A DNA stretch of 64,000 bases from Sulfurimonas sp. (GTDB lineage: Bacteria > Campylobacterota > Campylobacteria > Campylobacterales > Sulfurimonadaceae), in NCBI RefSeq assembly GCF_029027405.1, contig NZ_CP093396.1, positions 1,178,001 to 1,242,000 of the forward strand, in the 5' to 3' direction. Positions within the stretch are counted from its first letter, which is position 1; every line of letters begins with the position of its first letter. The notes under the pieces were generated by a model that ran no database searches, had not been told where the DNA came from, and worked only from the letters and a program-made list of their open reading frames with translations. The position numbers and the translations under genes are program-made. Of the stretch, positions 19,400 through 29,669 are shown in pieces.

Positions 19400-19420
19400 T
19401 ATGACATTTTAAGTGACATA
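19400..19420. terminator. Near-palindrome between converging selB and chemoreceptor genes
   Basis: TATGACATTTTAAGTGACATA is almost its own reverse complement, with an A-A mismatch. It fills the 52-bp gap between two converging genes, which suits a two-way terminator, although no long T run follows. Confidence 0.4.
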
Positions 19421-19441
19421 ACTATATTTACTTTGCTTAAC

Positions 19442-21337
19442 TTATGATTTAAATTTGTTTAGTTCATTGTTAAGTGATTCAGTAAGAGAGTAAAGATGTT
19501 CACTAGCGCTTGCTATCTCTTCTACACTTCTAGCATTTGCACTAGATATTTCATTTATAGAGTATATATCTTTAGAAATATTATCGATTTTCAAAGATGT
19601 ATCTATATAGTCTTGAATAGTTGCTGAAGTTGTATCAATAGTTTTATTTAAAACATTCGATACATTTGAAACATTCGATTTAACCTCTACTGAAATAGTA
19701 GATATTTTATTGATATTTTCGGAATTTGTATTCATATCATCACTAGCATCGTTGATTGACTGTATAACTAGATTGATAGTAGCATTTATTTCTACAAGTG
19801 ACTTTTGTGTACGCTCTGCAAGTTTTCTAACTTCATCAGCAACAACCGCAAACCCTCTCCCATGTTCTCCAGCACGAGCAGCTTCTATAGCTGCATTAAG
19901 GGCAAGTAAATTTGTTTGGTCAGCTATGTCATTAATAACTAATAATACATCTTTTACCTCATTTGTATTTACACTAACTTGAGATAGTTTATCTGCTAAT
20001 TCTACTTCATTTTCTGCTGTATCTTGAAGAAGATTTGAAAGGTTTGAGACATCATTTTCAACCTTTTGAAGATTTATCGTTATATTTTTTAATTCGTCTT
20101 TTGATTCTTCAGCATTTGCTACAGAATCATGTAAATACTCTTTTAACTGAGTTGCTTCAGTAGTTGTCTTTGATACTATCGAAGATTGAGTCTCTGTAGA
20201 TCTGCCAACATTAGTAGCTGATACTGACAATTCATGAGCTACTGAAGCATTTTCTGCACTGTTTTTTTTAGCTACATCAATTATTTCATGTATCTTTTGT
20301 ATAAATGCATTAATACTTCTACCTATCTTTCCAATTTGGTCATCTGATTTAACTTCTATCCGCTGAGTTAAATCACCTTCACCACTTGAAAGATTTTCTA
20401 TAAGAATATTGAGATCTTCAAGAGGTTTAAATAATATACGAATAAGTATATTTACAATAATTAAAGAAACGACAAGCATAATAAAACCTGTGATAATTAG
20501 TTTAACCATCATTAGATTAACACTTTCAAATGCCACATCACTGTCTATACTTACATACACTACCCAACCATTAGATAGTTCACTAAATCCAAGTAATTTA
20601 TCTTTACCTTCAAAAATATAATGATATATACCAGACTTGCTTTCTTTTATAAAAGGTTTTAAGGCTCTTAAAGAAGGGTCTTGGTTGAACAGCATTTTAC
20701 CAACTAACTCTTGTTTAGGATGAAAATTTATTTTTTTAGTAGAATCTGTAGCAAAGGCATAACCACCTTTAAATTTTACTTCATTTATTTTTTCTATAAC
20801 TTCATCTAAAAATATATCAACTGATATAACACCTAAAAGTTTTGAACTTTTATATACAGGAGTAACTATAGATATGGTTGGTTTCCCAGTTATCTGATCA
20901 ATATAAACCTCTGTTACATATGAGTGACCTTTTGCTTTGGCATCTATATACCAAGGTCTTTTTCTTGGTTTATATCCTACCGCTTGTGTTTGATTGTTTC
21001 CATATACAGCAAGTCCAGTCTTTTCAATCCCCATATAAGTACTAGTAGCCTCGGTAAGCTTATGTGTTGTCTTTAAATATGGTTTTAAACTTTCAACTGT
21101 GAATTCTGAAAGCAGAGATATATCACCTGCGCTTGTTTCAAGGACGAGTATTTTTGCATTTAACCATGACTCTATATCATTTTTTAAGATTTGAGCTTCT
21201 ATTAATTTTGTTTTCTCTATCTCTGTACGAAGGCTTGCTTTGCTATCAACAAAGGCAAATTCGCCAAAAATTAATAAAGATATGACTAAAAACATAGCCA
21301 TAGTGAGAATAATTTTATTTTTGAAAGATAAACGCAT
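19442..21337 (-). CDS. Methyl-accepting chemotaxis protein with Cache-type sensor
   Basis: A 631-residue transmembrane chemoreceptor. The first membrane segment is at about 8-28, a periplasmic double-Cache-like region at about 30-270 carries [11 protein letters not shown] and SVDIFLDEV, the second segment is at about 275-300, then a HAMP domain with [18 protein letters not shown], and a cytoplasmic signalling tip [18 protein letters not shown] near 490. Ligands of such sensors are often amino or organic acids; this one is unknown. I start at 21337, because AAGGAG stands properly before that ATG; an upstream in-frame start at 21400 lacks a ribosome site. Confidence 0.93.
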   Translation of the reverse strand: MRLSFKNKIILTMAMFLVISLLIFGEFAFVDSKASLRTEIEKTKLIEAQILKNDIESWLNAKILVLETSAGDISLLSEFTVESLKPYLKTTHKLTEATSTYMGIEKTGLAVYGNNQTQAVGYKPRKRPWYIDAKAKGHSYVTEVYIDQITGKPTISIVTPVYKSSKLLGVISVDIFLDEVIEKINEVKFKGGYAFATDSTKKINFHPKQELVGKMLFNQDPSLRALKPFIKESKSGIYHYIFEGKDKLLGFSELSNGWVVYVSIDSDVAFESVNLMMVKLIITGFIMLVVSLIIVNILIRILFKPLEDLNILIENLSSGEGDLTQRIEVKSDDQIGKIGRSINAFIQKIHEIIDVAKKNSAENASVAHELSVSATNVGRSTETQSSIVSKTTTEATQLKEYLHDSVANAEESKDELKNITINLQKVENDVSNLSNLLQDTAENEVELADKLSQVSVNTNEVKDVLLVINDIADQTNLLALNAAIEAARAGEHGRGFAVVADEVRKLAERTQKSLVEINATINLVIQSINDASDDMNTNSENINKISTISVEVKSNVSNVSNVLNKTIDTTSATIQDYIDTSLKIDNISKDIYSINEISSANARSVEEIASASEHLYSLTESLNNELNKFKS

Positions 21338-21708
21338 GATAACTCCTTCTGTTTGATTATATTGAAAATAAACTTTATAAAATATTAACTGGAATGGCAA
21401 CCTAAATTCATACTAAGAATTAAATGATTCAAAAGTTAAAATAAAATGAATTATAATGCCCCTAAAATCTAAAACACCTATTCAGCGGGATTTATTTTCA
21501 AAAAAGCTAAAATAAGTAAGAAATATGGAGATGAATTACGTGTGTAAATTACATGTCAAAGGAATTTTATGAGTCGAAAAAAAGGGCAGACATATACAGC
21601 CGAACAAAAAACTAAAATAGTCTTAGAAATGTTAAGAGAAGATATGACTACAAGTCAAATTACAACTAAATATATAATCACTTCTCAATCATTAGGAAAA
21701 TGGACGAG

Positions 21709-21728
21709 GTGCCCCTTGAGGGTAAAAC
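21709..21728. repeat. Short palindromic insertion, short form (1 of 4)
   Basis: GTGCCCCTTGAGGGTA interrupts the codons that should read W-T-R-Q-F-L-E-N, adding about 20 nt and shifting the frame. The core is self-complementary. Confidence 0.6.
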
Positions 21729-21891
21729 ACAGTTTTTAGAAAATGCTTCACTTGCATTTGATGTTGCTGGAGCGACTAAAGCTTATAGAGATGAAATTGA
21801 AGAGTTAAAAACAGAAAATGATGGATTAGCAAAAGCACTGGGCAAAGCAACTATCAAAGCGGAGTGGGCAATGGGAAAGTTAAAGAGCTTG

Positions 21892-21922
21892 GTACCCCAA
21901 GGGCATTTCCTACGGGCACTTT
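21892..21922. repeat. Short palindromic insertion, long form (2 of 4)
   Basis: About 31 nt inserted after the K-S-L codons. On the minus strand it contains GTGCCCGTAGG followed by AAATGCCCTTGGGGTAC, a hairpin with complementary ends and an internal repeat of TGCCC. Confidence 0.65.
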
Positions 21923-22327
21923 GATAATTAAAAGTCTCTAATAGAGTCTAAGCATAATAAAATATCTGTGTTAGAGCAGTGTGAAAGTCTTGGTATTAGC
22001 AGAAGTAGTTACTACTATCAACCAGTGCCAATGAGTCAAGAGAGTATAAAACTACTTCACAAGATATATGAAATAGCTACTGAAAATTCAGAGTATGGTT
22101 ATAGGTTTATCTATGCGCAACTCAAAGAAGATGGATATGCTATTGGTAGGAATAGAGTTTTAAAATATATGGGGATACTTGGCATACAAGCGATATATCC
22201 AACGAAAAATAAACTCACTAGCCTCAAGAATCAAGCACATCCAATTTATGAGTACTTACTTAAACACTACTGGACTAAAATTGGCAGAAGGAAAACGATT
22301 TATATTCCAACTCCAAACGAAGTGTGG

Positions 22328-22360
22328 CACCCCAAAGGCATTTCCTCACAAGCTCACGGC
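22328..22360. repeat. Short palindromic insertion, long form (3 of 4)
   Basis: Exactly 33 nt inserted in frame between the W and S codons before GDITYI, adding HPKGISSQAHG. On the minus strand it shares AGGAAATGCC-TTGGGGT with the copy at 21892. Confidence 0.65.
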
Positions 22361-22456
22361 AGTGGAGATATCACCTATATCCGTATCAATGGTGGGTTTA
22401 TGTATTTAGCTGCTGTTATAGACTGGCATAGCAAGGCTATACTCTCATATAAAATA

Positions 22457-22474
22457 TTATCATGCCCTTGTGGT
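22457..22474. repeat. Short palindromic insertion, short form (4 of 4)
   Basis: About 18 nt inserted in frame, adding LSCPCGT or similar before N-S-M-D. Its core TGCCCTTGTGGTAC equals the long form with the part between its two TGCCC repeats removed. Confidence 0.55.
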
Positions 22475-22831
22475 ACAAACTCAATGGATGCAACACTTGC
22501 AACTGATGTTCTCGAAGATGCACTCGCTAAATTTCCTAAACCTAAAATATTTAATTCAGATCAAGGTAGCCAATACACAAGTCATGAACATACTCAAATA
22601 TTAAAAAAGTATGACATAAAAATTTCTATGAATGGAAAAGGAAGAAGCATAGATAATATTGTAATTGAAAGATTTTTTAGAACTCTCATGAATGTTTATC
22701 TTGAATATCTGAAAAGTGTAGGATAAAGTAGCAGTCGCTTATGAAATTAAATCTTTAGAATAGTTGTCTTGATTTTTAGGAGCATTATACTCTTTAAGTA
22801 AGCTTGTCTTTCATACGATAAATAAATATGA

Positions 22832-24100
22832 TTAAGACTTTTCAACTCTATTTCTACCCAATTTTTTTGCCATATAAAGAGCACGGTCTACTCTGTTGAG
22901 TAAAGATTTTATACTATCTCCTTTTCTATACGCTGTTACACCAAAACTTGCTGTTTTCTTTTTAACCATATTAAAATTAAAATTTTCTATCAATATTCTT
23001 AATTTTTCAGCTAGCTGTGTTGCATCTAATATATTGCTATTTGAACATATAATAATAAATTCTTCCCCGCCCCATCTTCCTATTAAATCACTTTTTCTTA
23101 AATTGTTTTTAAGTAAATTCGCAAACTGAACAAGTACCTCGTCACCAACTAAGTGACCACAAGAATCATTAACTAATTTAAAATAATCAATATCAATAAA
23201 TATCAAAGAAAGATTTTTATCGTATCGTTTTGCGGCTTCATATTCATACTGAAGAACTTCATCTAATTTAGATCTATTATAAAGGTTTGTTAGTTTATCT
23301 TTTTTAGATAATTTTTCTATAATTTTTTTATGTGTGATATCTTCTCTTACAGATGTATAGCCCTTGATATTATTGTTTTCATCATAGCATGGAGCAACTA
23401 TACCTTTTACCCAGTATACTGTTCCATTTTTTCTTACATTTTTAAACTCGCCATGCCACACTTCTTTATCTGTTATAGTTTCCCATAAATTTTTATATAC
23501 CTTATTTGGTATGTCAGGGTGTCTTAAAAGTCTATGACTTTCACCGATAAGTTCATCTCTTGTATAACCAGATATTTTACAAGTAGCGTCACTCACAGAT
23601 GTAATCATACCATTTACATCAGTTTCTGAGGTTATGACATATTTATTGATTATATTTGTATATTCTTCTATCTCATATCGTTGTTCTTCTTGGGCTGTAA
23701 TATCTGTAATAATTCCATAAAGTATCGATACTTCATTTTTCTCATTTTTGTCTAAGACTTTAGCTTGACTTGAAAAATAAAGTTTTTTATTTAATTTTTT
23801 ATCATAGTATGGAAATTTATTATTATACTCGTTTGTTTTTCCATTTATAAGCTCTTTATACTCATCAACAACTATTTTTGTATGTTTTATGGTTTTACAT
23901 GAATAATCACCCGCAATAGGGCAGGTGTCTTCAACTGAGTGAAACGGCAAATTTTTATCTAAAGAGAAAGTATCTTCCATAAATTCGTTGCAGTAGTAGT
24001 TATCAGGATTTTTTTCAAAATCGATTATCCACCAACATAAATTTGATAAATTTAATGTTTTTTCAAAGAATTCAATATAACTTTTTAAACTTTCTCTCAT
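22832..24100 (-). CDS. PAS-PAS-GGDEF diguanylate cyclase
   Basis: A 422-residue, apparently soluble signalling protein that would make cyclic di-GMP. An N-terminal PAS-like region (about 1-140) is followed by a clear PAS/PAC domain (about 145-260: GMITSVSDATCKISGYTRDEL, then YTSVREDITHKK) and a GGDEF domain from about 265. The active site is RWGGEEF, a permitted variant of GGDEF, and RKSD five residues before it is the product-inhibition site. A ribosome site AGGAAG precedes the ATG. The GY-RDELIG pattern resembles aerotaxis-type PAS domains, so redox or oxygen sensing is possible. Confidence 0.92.
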   Translation of the reverse strand: MRESLKSYIEFFEKTLNLSNLCWWIIDFEKNPDNYYCNEFMEDTFSLDKNLPFHSVEDTCPIAGDYSCKTIKHTKIVVDEYKELINGKTNEYNNKFPYYDKKLNKKLYFSSQAKVLDKNEKNEVSILYGIITDITAQEEQRYEIEEYTNIINKYVITSETDVNGMITSVSDATCKISGYTRDELIGESHRLLRHPDIPNKVYKNLWETITDKEVWHGEFKNVRKNGTVYWVKGIVAPCYDENNNIKGYTSVREDITHKKIIEKLSKKDKLTNLYNRSKLDEVLQYEYEAAKRYDKNLSLIFIDIDYFKLVNDSCGHLVGDEVLVQFANLLKNNLRKSDLIGRWGGEEFIIICSNSNILDATQLAEKLRILIENFNFNMVKKKTASFGVTAYRKGDSIKSLLNRVDRALYMAKKLGRNRVEKS

Positions 24101-24135
24101 AGACTTCCTGTTTTAGTCTTTTCACATAGTATACA

Positions 24136-25818
24136 CTATTGTAAATTAAAGTGCTTCTTCAAGTCTGTGTTGTACATCAATACAGGAACAACAAGAAGCG
24201 AAGCTACAACGGCCGCAATTGTTCCAAAAATCAGAGCAACTCCAAGACCGCCAAATACAGCATCTCCAGCTAAAAGCGTAGATGCTAAGATAATTGCTGC
24301 AGCTGTTAAGAAGATAGGCTTAGCACGAGTAGATGCTGCGTAAGCGATAGCTTCATCTTTTTGCATATTTTTATCTTTCATAAGTGACTTAGTAAAGTCT
24401 ATAAGAAGAAGTGAGTTTCTTGAACTAATACCAATGAGAGCAATAAAGCCTATGAGTGAAGTTGCAGTTAGGAAAAAAGTATCTGGCGTAAATACATCCA
24501 TAATCCAGTGACCTACTATTACTCCAATGATAGAGAGAAAAGAGCCTAAGAGAATGATACCACTAATAGCATAGCTTTTATAGTAAATAACCATTAGTAA
24601 AAAGATTAAAATTAAAGCAGCAATAAAAGCAGCACCAAGTTCAACAAAAGTATCTAGTGTTACTTCCATCTCTCCATCCCAAATTATTTTATAAATATTT
24701 TTTGTTTTTTTATCTATAAGCTGAAGATTGAATATACCAATCTTTTGGATTTCATATTCATCTTTAAATGTATCAAGTATAGTATTTCTCGCTTCCATTA
24801 AAGGATAAACCTGAGATACCATATCTGTTTCAGCCACTACATTTGTCATTTGGTGAAGATTTTTACTCATTATAAAAGGGTTAGACTTTTTTGGTACGAT
24901 AGTTACAAGTTCTATTAAAGGTATCATCATACCCATGTTATTCATTAGTTTTAGTGAGCCTAGTTTTGCTTTTACTGAGTTGATATCTTTAGAAGTGAAC
25001 TTTTTAGACTCTTGAGATAACGATAAATAGATAGGAATCTGGTCGTTATAAACATCAGAGTTTTTCACAGCTATTTGCATACCTTCAAATGCAAGGTAAA
25101 TGATTTCATTTAACTGTTTTACATTCACTCCAGAACGAGATATCTTTGTGCTATTTATTTTAATCTCATAAGTATCATAAATTTCATCTTGCATGATATC
25201 AATATCTACTAAATCATCTGTATTTTTAAAAACATCAGATACTTTGACAGCTAGCTTTCTAATTCCATTAGCATCGCTTCCATATATTTCAGCAACTATA
25301 GCAGCAAGTACAGGAGGTCCAGCAGGTGGCTCTATAAAAGAGATAATAGTATCTTCATAAATTTTTTCACAGTTTTTTACGATAACAGGACGCATGCGTT
25401 GAACCATCAAAAACGAAGGCTCATCTCTGTGATGTTTTGCTGATAAATTTAAAACAACCTCTGCAACATTTTCAGAGTTTTTAAAATGAGAACCTTTGAT
25501 AAGACCAGCAAAGTCAAGAGGGGAACCCATGCCTAAAAATACTTCTATATCAATAACTTCACTTTCTTTTTGAACATAAGAAACTATACAGTCTGTAACT
25601 TCTTTAGTTTGTTCTATTGAACTTCCTGTTGCGAGTGTTGCGTAGATGTTAAAAGTGTCATTGTTTTTTCCCGGTAGCATTTTTGCTAAAACCATCTTTG
25701 ATGGAGCAATCATTAATATAGATAGTATAAAAGCTACAAGAGTTGCAATTAAAACGAATTTTCTCTTAGAAGAACTTTGAATAATACTTAATATTATTTT
25801 CTCAAATTTATCAAACAT
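24136..25818 (-). CDS. RND efflux pump, C-terminal half as a separate protein
   Basis: A 560-residue protein matching the second half of an AcrB/CusA-type transporter, which normally is one chain of about 1,040 residues. It has its own first membrane segment (about 22-43), a periplasmic porter region with PPAGPPVLAAIVAEIYG, and a cluster of five membrane segments from about 385 to the end. Its ATG overlaps the stop of the N-terminal half as TAATG, with a perfect AAGGAGG just before it, so it is a designed start rather than a broken frame. The two chains presumably assemble together in the inner membrane. Confidence 0.9.
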   Translation of the reverse strand: MFDKFEKIILSIIQSSSKRKFVLIATLVAFILSILMIAPSKMVLAKMLPGKNNDTFNIYATLATGSSIEQTKEVTDCIVSYVQKESEVIDIEVFLGMGSPLDFAGLIKGSHFKNSENVAEVVLNLSAKHHRDEPSFLMVQRMRPVIVKNCEKIYEDTIISFIEPPAGPPVLAAIVAEIYGSDANGIRKLAVKVSDVFKNTDDLVDIDIMQDEIYDTYEIKINSTKISRSGVNVKQLNEIIYLAFEGMQIAVKNSDVYNDQIPIYLSLSQESKKFTSKDINSVKAKLGSLKLMNNMGMMIPLIELVTIVPKKSNPFIMSKNLHQMTNVVAETDMVSQVYPLMEARNTILDTFKDEYEIQKIGIFNLQLIDKKTKNIYKIIWDGEMEVTLDTFVELGAAFIAALILIFLLMVIYYKSYAISGIILLGSFLSIIGVIVGHWIMDVFTPDTFFLTATSLIGFIALIGISSRNSLLLIDFTKSLMKDKNMQKDEAIAYAASTRAKPIFLTAAAIILASTLLAGDAVFGGLGVALIFGTIAAVVASLLVVPVLMYNTDLKKHFNLQ

Positions 25819-27428
25819 TAGTGACCTCCTTTTACACTAAAATCTGGACGCTTTAACATCCGTACAGCTAAATAAGGTGTAAATATATAAGCAATGAAAA
25901 GTGAAGCTATAAGAGCAACAGGAACATTAGCAGGAATAGGTTGCATAAACTGACCCATCATTTGACCAACAAATGCCATAGGTACCATTGTCATGATAAT
26001 TGCTAAGGTTGCGATGTTAGTTGGTGGTCCAATCTCATCAGTCGCTCTAATCATTAAATCGTCTTTATTGCAGTGTGCAGATGCTGGATCATGATAATGT
26101 CTATGAATATTTTCTATAACAATAATTGCCGCATCTACTAAAAGTCCAAGAGAAAGCAAAAATGCAAAAAGAGTAATACGGTTAATTGTCTGACCTGTTA
26201 AGTAAGCAACAAAGAGTGTAATTGCTAAGATGGCAGGAACAGTAAATGTAACTATAAGTGATTCTCTCCAACCAAGAACAAGAACCAATAAAATTGCGAT
26301 AATTACAATAGATAAAACTAGATGATATACAAGTTCATTAACCGCTTCATTTGCTCTTTGCCCATCATTTCTTGTAATTACAAAACTTATACCATTTTGA
26401 TGTAAAAAGCCTTTAAAAGATTCTAGTTCACTTTTAACAGCATCTGCGATTAAAACAGCATTTGTACCTTGAAGCTTTGAAACTGTAAGAGTTACTTGAT
26501 CTTGAAGAGCAGAAAATTTACCGTCTTTATCTTTAACGCTTATTTGAACTGACTTAAAATTTTGAATATCATGAGATTTTTCTACTTTTGCTATTTGGTT
26601 TAAATAGATTGGAGAACCCATATATTGTGCAATAATGATATTGCCAATATCTTTTTCACTCTCAATAGCATTTTTTACCCCAACCATAACGATTTTGTTG
26701 TCTTTGGTTCTGTTTTTAACTGAAGGAACACTATATGAAAGTGATTGAACTGCTTTAACGATTTGTCCCATTGAAAGGTTAAAACCGGAGAGTTTATGTA
26801 AATCTACTTCTATATTAAATTGAGTTTTATTCCCACCTTTGATTTGTGTTACAGCAACATTGTTTAAACCATTTAAATGATGTTGTATTTTTTTGACTTT
26901 TTCATAGAGTTCAGTTTTGCTCATATCTGGATTATTTGAGAAAAATGCAACAGAAACAATAGGAATATCAATATCGATATCCAAAGGTTTTACAATAGGA
27001 TTCATAGCACCTTTGGGAAAAATATCATAATTTTGCATAATTTTATCATACACTTTTAGGTTTGAATCTTCTTTAGCTTCACCTATAAAAAAGGCAGCAT
27101 TTACGATTCCTACATTATCCATTGCCGTTCCATAAATATGTTCAACACCCTTTATTTCTTTCATCTTTCTCTCAAGAGGTTTAACTATAACTCTTTGTAT
27201 CTCAGCAGCACTTGCTCCTGGAAGAACAACGATTACCGTTGAGCCACTTACTACCATTTGTGGGTTTTCTTCACGAGGCATAATCATAAGTGAGAGATAA
27301 CCAATAGCTAGTAAAAAGATACCAAGCACAACAGTTAAAGGATTTCTCAAAAATGCTTTGGATAATTTTCCAGCTGAGTCAGTTGGTATATAAGGCTTTA
27401 TGTCTTGAGGTTTTATATCTTCATTCAT
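25818..27428 (-). CDS. RND efflux pump, N-terminal half as a separate protein
   Basis: A 536-residue protein matching the first half of an RND pump: membrane segment 1 at about 32-50, porter subdomains with LPGASAAEIQRVIVKPLE near 90, then segments 2-6 from about 365. The TM4 motif reads GLLVDAAIIVIENIH; a D-A pair here is typical of metal-type (CusA-like) pumps, whereas drug pumps usually have D-D. Otherwise the protein is closer to drug pumps, so the substrate is open. A good AAGGGGAAAAT-ATG start is visible. The adaptor gene lies 9 bp upstream. Confidence 0.9.
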   Translation of the reverse strand: MNEDIKPQDIKPYIPTDSAGKLSKAFLRNPLTVVLGIFLLAIGYLSLMIMPREENPQMVVSGSTVIVVLPGASAAEIQRVIVKPLERKMKEIKGVEHIYGTAMDNVGIVNAAFFIGEAKEDSNLKVYDKIMQNYDIFPKGAMNPIVKPLDIDIDIPIVSVAFFSNNPDMSKTELYEKVKKIQHHLNGLNNVAVTQIKGGNKTQFNIEVDLHKLSGFNLSMGQIVKAVQSLSYSVPSVKNRTKDNKIVMVGVKNAIESEKDIGNIIIAQYMGSPIYLNQIAKVEKSHDIQNFKSVQISVKDKDGKFSALQDQVTLTVSKLQGTNAVLIADAVKSELESFKGFLHQNGISFVITRNDGQRANEAVNELVYHLVLSIVIIAILLVLVLGWRESLIVTFTVPAILAITLFVAYLTGQTINRITLFAFLLSLGLLVDAAIIVIENIHRHYHDPASAHCNKDDLMIRATDEIGPPTNIATLAIIMTMVPMAFVGQMMGQFMQPIPANVPVALIASLFIAYIFTPYLAVRMLKRPDFSVKGGH

Positions 27429-27437
27429 ATTTTCCCC

Positions 27438-28229
27438 TTAGTTTATATCTATCGTTGCGTACATACCAGGATATACTGATTTGCTATTAGTTTTAAATGA
27501 TATTTTAATTTTAAATGTATGCGTCATTGGGTTTGAACTAGGTATAATGGCACTTACTTTACCGATACTTTTTAAGTTTAATGAAGGAATTTTTACAATA
27601 ACTTTTGTTCCATGTTTTATGCGATTTAAATTACTCTCAGCTATTTCAGCACTTATTTTTAAATCACTTAAATCAGAAAGAATGATAGCTGGCATCCCTG
27701 GCATTGCCATCTCTCCAACTTTAATATTTTTGGCAACAACAACACCATCATTTGGAGCTTTTACATTTAAATATCTGTATTGGTTAAGAACTTCTTGAAG
27801 TCTTGCTTTTGCAATAGAAATCATATCTTGAAGATTTATGGCAGCAAGTTCTAGGTTTTCAACTTCATATTTTGAAACCATGTCTTGTGCTAGAAGTCTT
27901 TTATATCTATCTAGGTTTAGTTTTACATTTGTGTATTGGTTTTGATACATTTGAAGGCTTAGTTCTGATTGTCTTTTTGCCGAGTCTATCTCTCTTGAAT
28001 CTATCTTGTAAAGTGTTTGACCTTTTTGTACTTTCTCACCTTCGCTAACATTAACTTGTGTAACGAAACCCATAAAACGGCTTGTTATCATTTTTTGGTT
28101 ATCTGAAATTACACTTCCTGAAAGAGTGATAGTTTCTGCTATTAGTGAAACTCCAAGTGCGATTAATATTAATATTTTTTTACTAAAACCATTTAGTGGT
28201 TTTCTGCATTGCAATTTATTGCTTATCAT
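27438..28229 (-). CDS. Periplasmic adaptor (membrane fusion) protein of RND system
   Basis: A 263-residue adaptor linking inner-membrane pump and outer-membrane channel. It has an N-terminal membrane anchor or signal at about 17-35, a biotinyl-lipoyl-like half (VNVSEGEKVQKGQTLYKID), an alpha-helical hairpin at about 75-140, the second lipoyl half (VKAPNDGVVVAKNIKVGEM), and a beta-barrel domain ending in VYPGMYATIDI. It is shorter than AcrA, as in minimal HlyD-type adaptors. The start overlaps the outer-membrane gene stop as TAATG. Confidence 0.9.
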   Translation of the reverse strand: MISNKLQCRKPLNGFSKKILILIALGVSLIAETITLSGSVISDNQKMITSRFMGFVTQVNVSEGEKVQKGQTLYKIDSREIDSAKRQSELSLQMYQNQYTNVKLNLDRYKRLLAQDMVSKYEVENLELAAINLQDMISIAKARLQEVLNQYRYLNVKAPNDGVVVAKNIKVGEMAMPGMPAIILSDLSDLKISAEIAESNLNRIKHGTKVIVKIPSLNLKSIGKVSAIIPSSNPMTHTFKIKISFKTNSKSVYPGMYATIDIN

Positions 28230-29620
28230 TATTTATTTTCTCCGTTTGCTAATTTCTCAAGAGCGAAGATACGCTCATTTCTTTTGTTCTGTGCCATTTG
28301 TAATTCTAGTATTTTTTGAATTTGCTCAGACTGCTTTATAATCACATCACTCATAGAAGATAACTTTTCTCTATATCTACCTTCATAGTTTTTATAAATA
28401 GCATCTGCTAATTTTAACTCTTTTTCTAAAGAGCTTATTTGTGAGTCGTAAGTATTTATTTCGGTTCTTATTTTAGATACCTTAAGAGCGATACCTTTTT
28501 TTGCTAAAAGAACTTGAGTTTTTGTTTTCATTTGCTCTATTCTTGATTTTTCAACTTTTGCACTATCGATGCCACCGTTAAAGATGTTCCAAGTAAGTCT
28601 TGCCCCAACTGTATATGCTTGATGGTCACTAGCATCTCCTAAAAAAGAGTCATCAGCAGTTGAAAGTTCTCCAAAAGCACCTACCATAGGATAGTAAGAT
28701 GATTTTGAAACATCAACCATGCTTTTACGAACTTCAAGTCCTGTAATTGCTCTTTTTATATCTAAGTTTTTGCTTAAAACTTCTTTATCACTTAGGCTTG
28801 GCATCTGAACATCTGTATCTGGAGTAGATATATTTGTTACTTTTTCGTTTAGTAAAAAACTTATGTAATGGTATAAAAGTTTTTGATTTGAGTCCATTTG
28901 AAGAAGAAGTCTTTTAACATTTCCTTTTTTAGCTTGAACTTCTAAAAGGTCAACCTTTTTTGCATATCCAACTTCTATCATTTTTTCGGTCATATTTTCT
29001 AGGGTGTCAATATTTGTTAGAATTTTATTTAAGTTATTTGTAGAGTTACGAAGTAGAGCCATATCATAAAAGCTTTTTCTGATTTGATATATTTTTTCAT
29101 TTATAACTTGAGATTTTTCAAGTTTTTTCATCTTTGTCATTGACTTCATTATGTCAACATAGCTAGATATTTGAAAACCTGTAAAAAGTGGAATCTCGTA
29201 TTTTAGTTTACTTTGAAAAAAGTTTCTTGCATCTGGGTAGTTTAGTTTATCAGGTTGTGTTGCTAAAAGAGCTTGTTGCCCAGCAGGAGTACCAATACTT
29301 CCCATCTGAGATAAAAACTCATCAAAACCAAAGTCTCCAAAACTTGCTTCTCTAGAAGTTAGTTTAAAACCAAATACATTTCCTGCATCATTTGAGTTTG
29401 CGTAGTCTTGCATGAAGTCAAGTTTACCCCAATGACTTCCACTTACTGTATTTGTTTGCTCTTTTGCTGCTTGTACATCAAAAGAGGCAGTTTTTATCTC
29501 TAAGTTATTTGTTTTTAGAATTTTTAGTGCTTCATCTAGTGTAAGAGATGTAGAGTTATTTACATTCGAAGCATTTAAGATTAGAGCAGAAAAAAGAAGT
29601 ATGCTAACTAGTCTTTTCAT
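28229..29620 (-). CDS. TolC-family outer membrane efflux protein
   Basis: First gene of the efflux operon. The 463-residue protein has a signal peptide (about 1-19) and two repeats of the long-helix plus beta-strand pattern of TolC proteins: LTLDEALKILKTNNLEIK at the front, and an FNGG element near residue 345 (LTWNIFNGGIDSAKVEKSR). It would form a trimeric outer-membrane duct. I use the ATG at 29620, which has AAGGAG five bases before it; the in-frame TTG one codon earlier is less likely. Confidence 0.92.
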   Translation of the reverse strand: MKRLVSILLFSALILNASNVNNSTSLTLDEALKILKTNNLEIKTASFDVQAAKEQTNTVSGSHWGKLDFMQDYANSNDAGNVFGFKLTSREASFGDFGFDEFLSQMGSIGTPAGQQALLATQPDKLNYPDARNFFQSKLKYEIPLFTGFQISSYVDIMKSMTKMKKLEKSQVINEKIYQIRKSFYDMALLRNSTNNLNKILTNIDTLENMTEKMIEVGYAKKVDLLEVQAKKGNVKRLLLQMDSNQKLLYHYISFLLNEKVTNISTPDTDVQMPSLSDKEVLSKNLDIKRAITGLEVRKSMVDVSKSSYYPMVGAFGELSTADDSFLGDASDHQAYTVGARLTWNIFNGGIDSAKVEKSRIEQMKTKTQVLLAKKGIALKVSKIRTEINTYDSQISSLEKELKLADAIYKNYEGRYREKLSSMSDVIIKQSEQIQKILELQMAQNKRNERIFALEKLANGENK

Positions 29621-29669
29621 CAATTCTCCTTTTTATTTATATTTAAATTAAGTTGAGATTATACCTTCT

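Larger units (their letters stand above)
21569..22726 (+). pseudogene. Broken IS3-family transposase
   Basis: It begins MSRKKGQTYTAEQKTKIVL, like the intact transposase at 40111. The frame is then lost at a 20-nt palindromic insertion near 21709, stopped by another near 21892 and by a TAA soon after, and resumes at 21968 with CESLGISRSSYYYQP. The DDE core (DITYI, FNSDQGSQYTS, NIVIERF) survives. Compared with the intact relative, about 40 residues are missing between IERFFRTL and the final MNVYLEYL. Two more insertions, at 22328 and 22457, are in frame. It cannot make an active transposase. Confidence 0.85.
21452..22789 (+). mobile_element. Decayed IS3-family insertion sequence
   Basis: The ends are imperfect inverted repeats: TATAATGCCCCTAAAA at 21452 and its counterpart TTTTTAGGAGCATTATA ending at 22789, each followed inwards by a matching CACCTATTC or CAACTATTC. 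Inside is a ruined transposase. No target duplication can be recognised, which fits an old insertion. It differs from the two fresh IS3-family copies at 40048 and 50602. Confidence 0.8.

Noticed and set aside
24136..27428. Frameshift or sequencing error splitting the RND pump
   Set aside because: The junction has a stop/start TAATG overlap and a full ribosome site at a domain boundary, which an error would not create.
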